Source: CANGYM01 sp044372405 (lineage in GTDB: Bacteria; Pseudomonadota; Alphaproteobacteria; JAJTHO01; CANGYM01). From it: a DNA stretch of 25,273 nt. Made by a program: the position numbers and the translations under genes. Below the pieces are notes generated by a model that worked only from the letters and a program-made list of their open reading frames with translations, was not told where the DNA came from and ran no database searches. Position 1 is the first letter of the stretch. The number at the start of each line of letters is the position of its first letter. Positions 20,951 to 25,273 of the stretch are shown piece after piece. Where the stretch lies: assembly GCA_044372405.1 (NCBI GenBank), contig JBILRW010000018.1, positions 1 through 25,273 on the forward strand. The letters run 5' to 3'.

Positions 20951-21562
20951 ATGCATTCTTATCCTCACGAATCCCGTCCCTTGCGCACATCAGAGTTAAT
21001 TCTGAATGTTTTGGATCGTGATCACCACCAAACCATCACCATCCAGACCTTTTTGAATAATTTGGGGGATCGGGTTTATGGCCTGGGGATCTTGCTGTGG
21101 GTTTTGCCCAACTGTATCCCCATGGTGCCCGGCGTGGCTGGGGTTACGGGCATGATGATCATGATTATGGCTTTGCAAATGGCCCTTGGTCGCACCACGC
21201 CCTGGCTGCCTAAATTCATTCAAAATCGCCCCTTGCCACGGATGAAGTTGTTGGAAATTTCACAAAGAGCAGCCCCCAGGCTGCGCAAGCTAGAAAAATT
21301 TATTCGCCCGCGCTACCACTTTCTGAATAACCGTGCCATGCGGATTTTTACGGCGTTGGTTATTGTCGTCATGGCCTTTATTTTGCTGTTGCCCATTCCC
21401 ATTATCGGCAACATGCCCCCCGCCTGGGGTATTGCCTTGCTGGCCATGAGTCTGATTGAAAGAGACGGCATGGTCATGATCTTGGGTATGATCGTTTCTG
21501 TGGCGGCAACCTATTTCATGTATGTGGCTTCAGAAGCAGCCATTCATGCCCTGTTCCGTTAA
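20951..21562 (+). CDS. exoD: ExoD-family membrane protein
   Basis: The 203-residue protein matches the ExoD family (named for a Rhizobium gene affecting exopolysaccharide and alkali sensitivity; the molecular function is unknown). Family pieces are LNNLGDRVYGLGILLWVLPNCIPMVPGVAGVTG, MALQMALGRTTPWLP, a mid-protein RLRKLEKFIRPR, and two C-terminal membrane segments around LLLPIPIIGNMPPAW and SLIERDGMVMILGM. Four to five membrane segments are likely. No exopolysaccharide genes are adjacent. It has its own possible promoter and is probably not part of the isc operon. Confidence 0.88.
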   Translation: MHSYPHESRPLRTSELILNVLDRDHHQTITIQTFLNNLGDRVYGLGILLWVLPNCIPMVPGVAGVTGMMIMIMALQMALGRTTPWLPKFIQNRPLPRMKLLEISQRAAPRLRKLEKFIRPRYHFLNNRAMRIFTALVIVVMAFILLLPIPIIGNMPPAWGIALLAMSLIERDGMVMILGMIVSVAATYFMYVASEAAIHALFR

Positions 21563-21575
21563 TCAACAATTCATG

Positions 21576-21603
21576 TTGCATTTATTAAAAAAGATATTAT
21601 TAT
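21576..21603 (+). promoter_or_regulatory. Possible promoter for the small secreted protein gene
   Basis: TTGCAT (21576-21581), a 16-base spacer and TATTAT (21598-21603) lie in an A+T-rich stretch 75 bases before the ATG at 21678. The -35 is weak (three of six). Confidence 0.35.
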
Positions 21604-21677
21604 AGAGTCGTGGTCTTTGAAAATGGCCACTGCGGTGTTGTTTATGAGGTTTTTAAGATATACGGTAGGAGGTTGAT

Positions 21678-22127
21678 ATGCGCGGTTTCCTTTGTTTTTT
21701 TCTTTTTTGCGCGTTATCCTCTCTGGCAAATGCTGGGGACTTGTCCGTTCAATCTTTTGAAAATACTCAAAAACCGTCAAAAAGTCCTGCCGCCCCAGCC
21801 ACATTGGGGGGTGATTATCAAAAAAAACAACGGGCTGCCGCTCAACGTCCGGCTTATCAGGATCAGGCTTTGGCTGCGCCCCAAGAATATCGCGGTTATA
21901 ACGGCCGTAATCTGGAGCAATCTTTTTACCGTTGCAAGTTTGAATCTTTTCGGACCGCCCCTCCGGGGGATCAAAACCGTGGGGTTTTGGAAAAAATGCG
22001 CATTCGCATGTACATTATGGATACGTGCATGAATTCTGAGGGCTTTTTTCGTCAAAAAAACAGCTTTGGTCTGGACTTTAATTACGTGACGTCAGCGGAT
22101 TTTATTATTCCTACGCCGAAAAATTAA
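21678..22127 (+). CDS. Small secreted protein of unknown function
   Basis: The product is 149 residues and I do not recognise a family. It has a clear signal peptide (RGFLCFFLFCALSSLANA, cleavage before GDLS), a Pro/Ala/Gln-rich middle that looks disordered, and a compact C-terminal part. That part has FYRCKFESF and MDTCMNSEGFF; the two cysteines about 30 residues apart could form a periplasmic disulfide. A strong AGGAGG ribosome-binding site (21667-21672) precedes the ATG. It ends convergently with the sbtB-like gene, 45 bases away. It is likely a periplasmic or surface protein. Confidence 0.8.
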   Translation: MRGFLCFFLFCALSSLANAGDLSVQSFENTQKPSKSPAAPATLGGDYQKKQRAAAQRPAYQDQALAAPQEYRGYNGRNLEQSFYRCKFESFRTAPPGDQNRGVLEKMRIRMYIMDTCMNSEGFFRQKNSFGLDFNYVTSADFIIPTPKN

Positions 22128-22172
22128 ATCCGAGGGTCCCCTCTGTTTTGGGCCGAGAAAACAAACATGATT

Positions 22173-22478
22173 TTAAAATTTTGACGGCCGAAACACCATA
22201 ACGTCGCTGACGGTACAAATGGCCTGATGTTTATCCAAAAAAGGCGGGAGAATTGTTTCTAAAATCGCCAGCTTTGAGGCATCTAAAATCGAGAGAATGA
22301 CAACCATTTGTCCCACATCGGCAATCAAGCCTTCACCGCGCCATGCGCCTTCGGGGCCTTCGCCGGAAAGGGCGGGTAAAATGGTGTATCCTTTTACGCC
22401 GTGGGTGCTGAGGAGTTTTAAAACCTTATCCTGAAGGGCGCTGTCTACGATGATTTCCAGGCGTTTTTTTGGGGTCAT
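22173..22478 (-). CDS. sbtB: P-II-like regulator next to SbtA (SbtB-like)
   Basis: The product is 101 residues from the ATG at 22478, which overlaps the sbtA stop by ATGA; an AGGAGG site (22485-22490, minus strand) supports this start over the longer reading. The ferredoxin-like P-II fold is suggested by KRLEIIVDSALQDKVLKLLSTHGVKGYTILPA, the T-loop region GEGPEGAWRGEG, and VVILSILDASKLAILETILPPFL. In cyanobacteria SbtB binds adenine nucleotides and controls bicarbonate uptake by SbtA. This copy ends at VFRPSKF and lacks the cysteine-containing C-terminal loop of the cyanobacterial proteins. The assignment rests mostly on linkage plus this pattern. Confidence 0.8.
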   Translation of the reverse strand: MTPKKRLEIIVDSALQDKVLKLLSTHGVKGYTILPALSGEGPEGAWRGEGLIADVGQMVVILSILDASKLAILETILPPFLDKHQAICTVSDVMVFRPSKF

Positions 22479-23443
22479 AGGGAACCTCCTGTTATGGCTG
22501 TGGCCAAGGCAATCCACAGGGGAATGCCGATCACCAGATTAAAGGGAAATGTGATGCCCATGGCCAGGGTCAGGGAAAGAGCGGGTTTTGCCTGGGGTAA
22601 CGCCAGCCGCATAGCCGCAGGCGCGGCAATATAGGACGCACTGGCCGCGCACACCATCAAAAGAGCGGCGTTGCCAGGGCTCATAGAAAACGCAGCCGCC
22701 ATGACGCCGGCCATCAGCGCCCCCAACGTGGGCATATAAAGTCCAAAAGCGAGAAGATTCCCCCGCAAAATGTGACGGCTTTCCAGCAGTCCCCGCCCTG
22801 CCACCAGACCCATATCCAGGAGAAAGAGGCAAAGGACCCCCTTAAACGGGGACACGATGAAGGATTCCAAGGTTTCCATCCCCGCCGGACCGGTGATCAT
22901 GCCGATGAGAAACGATCCCGCCAACAACACCACCGATCCGTTGGCCAGAATGTGATGCCAGGGGGTCGCTTCGGTGTCGGGATCATAGCGGGACGCCAGG
23001 CGTAGCGCCGAAAAAATCGCGGGGGCCTCCATCAGGGCCGCCACGGCAATCATGTAGCCTTCAAAGGGAATCCCCGCCGTTTTCAGGGCTTGGGTGGCGG
23101 CGATGAAGGTGACAATACTAATGGATCCATAATGACCGGCGATGGAGGCAGAATCCGCCACGGGTAAAGCTGTGGTTTTCCGCAGGGCAAAAAACGCGAT
23201 GAAGGGCATAAAAAAACTAAGGGCAATACCCGCCAGTCCCGCCGAGAAAAGATCGATCCCGCCGCCGGCTGTGGAGACCTGAACACCCCCCTTAAACCCA
23301 ATGGCCAACATCAGATAGAGAGACATGCCTTTGGCAATAGCAGAAGGCACAGAAAGATCGGATTTGATAAACGCGGCGCCCAGCCCCAAAATAAAAAACA
23401 AAATCATGGGCGAGAGCAGCGTTTGAACAGCCAAATCCATCAT
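22475..23443 (-). CDS. sbtA: Sodium-dependent bicarbonate transporter, SbtA family (DUF897)
   Basis: Inner-membrane transporter with about ten membrane segments in 322 residues, the family's usual size. It starts LLSPMILFFILGLGAAFIKSDL and has SLYLMLAIGFKGG, the central SIAGHYGSISIVTFIAA with its unwound-helix-like GHYGS, and near the end AASASYIAAPAAMRLALP, a repeat of that pattern in the second half. Known members (Synechocystis SbtA) import HCO3- with Na+. Members outside cyanobacteria are little studied, so the substrate is inferred. The ATG overlaps the upstream NDUFS4-like stop, and its own stop overlaps the sbtB start. Confidence 0.9.
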   Translation of the reverse strand: MMDLAVQTLLSPMILFFILGLGAAFIKSDLSVPSAIAKGMSLYLMLAIGFKGGVQVSTAGGGIDLFSAGLAGIALSFFMPFIAFFALRKTTALPVADSASIAGHYGSISIVTFIAATQALKTAGIPFEGYMIAVAALMEAPAIFSALRLASRYDPDTEATPWHHILANGSVVLLAGSFLIGMITGPAGMETLESFIVSPFKGVLCLFLLDMGLVAGRGLLESRHILRGNLLAFGLYMPTLGALMAGVMAAAFSMSPGNAALLMVCAASASYIAAPAAMRLALPQAKPALSLTLAMGITFPFNLVIGIPLWIALATAITGGSL

Positions 23444-23739
23444 GGGTTCACGGGCCGATTGTGCGTAAAATTAGCGGCGTAGGATTTGGGTCGCACCGTG
23501 CGTTTATGATCCGGCAAAGCGGTATAGGTCCACCCCTGTTGCTGGGCATAGTGGATGGCGTCTTCTCTGGTATCAAAAAACAGCTCGATTTGCTCTGTGG
23601 TATCGGCGGTGCTGGTCCAGCCCATCAAGGTATTGGGGCTTTTTGGGGCTTGATTATGGGGATGAAGACACCAGGCCCCCTGACCTGCGCGGCCGGATTG
23701 CATGGCGTTTTTGGCGGGTTTGAAAATACGAACGTGCAT
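23440..23739 (-). CDS. Complex I accessory subunit, NDUFS4 homologue (ETC complex I conserved region)
   Basis: Bacterial counterpart of the 18-kDa NDUFS4 subunit of NADH:ubiquinone oxidoreductase, found in alphaproteobacteria and mitochondria. The 99-residue protein has RIFKPAKNAMQSG at the start, then MGWTSTADTTEQIELFF, REDAIHYAQQQGWTYTAL and the C-terminal PKSYAANFTHNRP; all are hallmarks of the family. An AGGAG site precedes the ATG. The main nuo operon is not in the window; in alphaproteobacteria this gene is often detached from it. It overlaps sbtA by ATGA, an unexpected partner. Confidence 0.92.
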   Translation of the reverse strand: MHVRIFKPAKNAMQSGRAGQGAWCLHPHNQAPKSPNTLMGWTSTADTTEQIELFFDTREDAIHYAQQQGWTYTALPDHKRTVRPKSYAANFTHNRPVNP

Positions 23740-23752
23740 AGGAACTCCTGGT

Positions 23753-24247
23753 TTATACGGCGTTCATCATTTCCTCTAATTTCAGGGCGGCCAGATCTTC
23801 ATCAATGTTTTCAACGGCGGCCAATTCACGGGCCAGACGATCCAGCGCCGTGCGGTAAATTTGACGCTCGCTATAGGATTGATCGGGCTGTTGAGAATTT
23901 TTATACAAATCCCGCACCACCTCAGCAATGGCCGCAGGGTCACCGGAATTGATTTTCATTTCGTATTCCTGGGCGCGGCGGGACCACATGGTTTTTTTAA
24001 CGCGAGAGCGACCTTTTAGTTTTTTCAGGGCCAGGTTCATTTTATCTTCGCTACACACAGGGCGCAGGCCGGAACTTTCCAATCGGTGCATGGGTAAACG
24101 CAGCACCATGCGATCGTGGGTGAAGTGAATCACAATTAAATCCACGCTTGTTCCCGCGACCTGTTGCTTTTCAACGCCTTTAACTTGACCTACGCCGTGG
24201 GTTGGGTAAACAACGTAATCACCGGTTTTGTAATTTGCCTGAGCCAT
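23753..24247 (-). CDS. carD: CarD-family transcriptional regulator
   Basis: RNA-polymerase-binding factor that stabilises promoter open complexes, for example at rRNA promoters. The 164-residue protein starts with the CarD/TRCF interaction domain (YKTGDYVVYPTHGVGQVKGVE), then a helical C-terminal domain with MWSRRAQEYEMKINSGDP, AEVVRDLYKN and SYSERQIYRTALDRLARE. Length and motifs are standard for alphaproteobacteria. It lies 97 bases downstream of fdxA; the fdxA-carD neighbourhood is recurrent. A short palindrome sits in that gap. Confidence 0.95.
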   Translation of the reverse strand: MAQANYKTGDYVVYPTHGVGQVKGVEKQQVAGTSVDLIVIHFTHDRMVLRLPMHRLESSGLRPVCSEDKMNLALKKLKGRSRVKKTMWSRRAQEYEMKINSGDPAAIAEVVRDLYKNSQQPDQSYSERQIYRTALDRLARELAAVENIDEDLAALKLEEMMNAV

Positions 24248-24304
24248 AGTCGATCCTTTGGTTTGTTCTTATGATTTTAAACGAAGAAAAAAACGTTGTC
24301 TGTG

Positions 24305-24319
24305 AGATATGTCATATCT
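24305..24319. promoter_or_regulatory. Short palindrome upstream of carD
   Basis: AGATAT-GTC-ATATCT is a perfect 6+6 inverted repeat with a 3-base spacer, 58 bases before the carD ATG in the fdxA-carD gap. It could be an operator or chance in an A+T-rich stretch. Confidence 0.3.
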
Positions 24320-24344
24320 TAAAAGACAAAAGTGTGCTTTATCG

Positions 24345-24683
24345 TCAGGACCCCTCCCCTGCCCCTTCGTCAAAGTGGTCTTGAAATTTGTTGGCAACCC
24401 CTTTCCAGTCGTCAGCGTCGCTGGGATGTTCCCCCTTTTTCGTAATGGTGGGCCATTGGGTGGCATAGGTTCGGTTCATTTCTAACCAGGCCTCGGCAGA
24501 ATCGTCTGTATCGGGGACAATGGCCTCCGCGGGGCATTCGGGTTCGCACACGCCGCAGTCAATGCATTCGTCGGGGTCAATGACCAGCATGTTGATGCCT
24601 TCGTGAAAACAATCCACGGGGCAGACCTCTACACAGTCCATATATTTGCAGCGAATGCAGTCTTCAGTCACAACAAAGGTCAT
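24345..24683 (-). CDS. fdxA: Seven-iron ferredoxin FdxA
   Basis: Electron carrier with one [3Fe-4S] and one [4Fe-4S] cluster. The 112-residue protein has nine cysteines in the expected pattern: C9, C12, C17, C21 and C25 (CIRCKYMDCVEVCPVDCF), then C40, C43, C46 and C50 (CIDCGVCEPECP). The C-terminal 55-residue extension (DSAEAWLEMNRTYATQWP and an acidic end) is typical of the Azotobacter FdI/alphaproteobacterial FdxA group. It is distinct from the adrenodoxin-like [2Fe-2S] Fdx of isc operons. It sits 33 bases after the TerB-like gene. Confidence 0.97.
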   Translation of the reverse strand: MTFVVTEDCIRCKYMDCVEVCPVDCFHEGINMLVIDPDECIDCGVCEPECPAEAIVPDTDDSAEAWLEMNRTYATQWPTITKKGEHPSDADDWKGVANKFQDHFDEGAGEGS

Positions 24684-24716
24684 TGGTCTTGCCTCTCTTC
24701 AAACACTCACTTGACT

Positions 24717-25202
24717 TTATAATGGGTTTCCTAGTGGATTTCCCAATGGATTTTCTAGGGCATTCATCGCCTGGACTTTTTGCCGAATTTCAGCAGAGCG
24801 TTTGTCGGAAACATACAGCAGTCCCGCAATTTTCCGCATCACGGCGGATTCGTGATCATCAATTCTGTTGTTGACGCACACCAACTGCCATAACATTTCC
24901 ATAACCCCTTCGCGGCCTCTTTCATCCAGGTTATCCTTAAGGACCTTGATGAATTTATAAAAATGATCCCGACCATCCAGGCGCTCTTCCGCCTGTTGAA
25001 TCAGCAGGTGGGCCTCGGCCAAGCTGCATCCAAATTTACCCGATAAAAGCTCCACAATGGTTTTCATCTCCACGGGATCCAGACCCTCGTCCGTCATGGA
25101 CAGTTCCAACAAAACCACCGCCGTGGCCAGGGGGATATCCGTGGGATCCACGGCCTGGGAAGAGGCCGAAAACAATCCCTTTAATCGATCAAAAACAGAC
25201 AT
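24717..25202 (-). CDS. TerB-like (tellurite-resistance/DjlA-type helical) domain protein
   Basis: Soluble all-helical protein, 161 residues from the ATG at 25202 (MSVFDRLKGLF); an upstream TTG is less likely. LATAVVLLELSMTDEGLDPVEMKTI and MLWQLVCVNNRIDDHESAVMRKIAGLLYVSD are the paired acidic helices of the TerB/COG4103 family, where conserved Asp/Glu residues may bind metal. It is a widespread alphaproteobacterial gene of uncertain role and is not evidence of tellurite resistance by itself. The protein ends in a tandem tetrapeptide (NPLG-NPLG-NPL) encoded by 12-bp near-repeats. It appears to start the run terB-fdxA-carD-NDUFS4-sbtAB. Confidence 0.85.
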   Translation of the reverse strand: MSVFDRLKGLFSASSQAVDPTDIPLATAVVLLELSMTDEGLDPVEMKTIVELLSGKFGCSLAEAHLLIQQAEERLDGRDHFYKFIKVLKDNLDERGREGVMEMLWQLVCVNNRIDDHESAVMRKIAGLLYVSDKRSAEIRQKVQAMNALENPLGNPLGNPL

Positions 25203-25273
25203 TCTTTCCAAGGGACCCTATACGCTAAAACGGACACCACGTTAACACATTTTTCATGGTGGGGATAGGGGGT

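Noticed and set aside
21564..21585. CAACA/TGTTG hairpin after exoD
   Set aside because: A five-base stem low in G+C with only a short T run is not convincing as a terminator.
22132..22150. GAGG/CCTC mini-hairpin followed by TGTTTT between two convergent genes
   Set aside because: A four-base stem is too weak to call a terminator.
24717..25202. Tellurite-resistance system
   Set aside because: A lone TerB-like domain without the other ter genes is common in alphaproteobacteria and does not indicate a ter operon.
1..25273. CRISPR array, tRNA or rRNA genes
   Set aside because: I found no regularly spaced repeats and no cloverleaf or rRNA-like sequence; gaps between genes are short apart from 13349-14030.

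Overview
The window reads as the chromosome of an alphaproteobacterium. The lineage-typical signs are: the order secY-adk-rpsM-rpsK-rpoA-rplQ with adk directly after secY; a bacterial homologue of the NDUFS4 subunit of respiratory complex I; a CarD-family regulator beside a seven-iron ferredoxin (fdxA); a conserved alpha/beta hydrolase with the LRFNFRGVG and APCPSSG motifs; plsC overlapping miaB; and iscR followed by two cysteine desulfurase genes. G+C looks close to half by eye. I cannot name a genus. A host-associated or early-branching lineage is possible, but nothing here decides it.

Layout. 1-730: 3' part of a chemoreceptor gene and its terminator. 746-1325 (minus): rplU-rpmA. 1518-5882 (plus): secY-adk-rpsM-rpsK-rpoA-rplQ, the distal half of the classical spc/alpha ribosomal cluster, with no rplO upstream of secY. 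6008-12354 (plus): plsC-miaB, secG-pyrG, a small protein with an Arg/Asp/Gly-rich tail, and a TolC-type outer-membrane channel. 12386-13992: an A+T-rich accessory patch with a probable lipoprotein carrying GENH and GADH motifs, a frameshifted IS66 transposase remnant, and a non-coding palindromic element that looks like a MITE. 14031-16778 (minus): hydrolase-yajC-secD. 16860-20866 (plus): an isc operon (iscR, nifS-like, iscS, iscU, iscA). 20951-22127 (plus): exoD and a small secreted protein. 22173-25202 (minus): terB-like, fdxA, carD, the complex I accessory subunit, sbtA and sbtB.

Functional threads. Four Sec-translocon components (SecY, SecG, SecD, YajC) lie within 15 kb but in separate transcription units; secF and secE are not here. 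The isc operon has a good candidate type 1 IscR site over the -35 of its own promoter, which suggests classical autorepression by [2Fe-2S]-IscR. It lacks hscB, hscA and fdx in the window.

The most unusual structure is inside the isc operon, between iscS and iscU. It is a compact insertion of about 426 bp that encodes a small four-helix-bundle protein of the 23S rRNA intervening-sequence (S23/Avd-like) family. It is bounded by a perfect 23-bp inverted repeat built from degenerate 7-bp units, and it starts on the last base of the iscS stop codon. The second accessory highlight is a probable SbtA/SbtB bicarbonate transporter and P-II-like pair, joined by ATGA overlaps to a complex I subunit gene.
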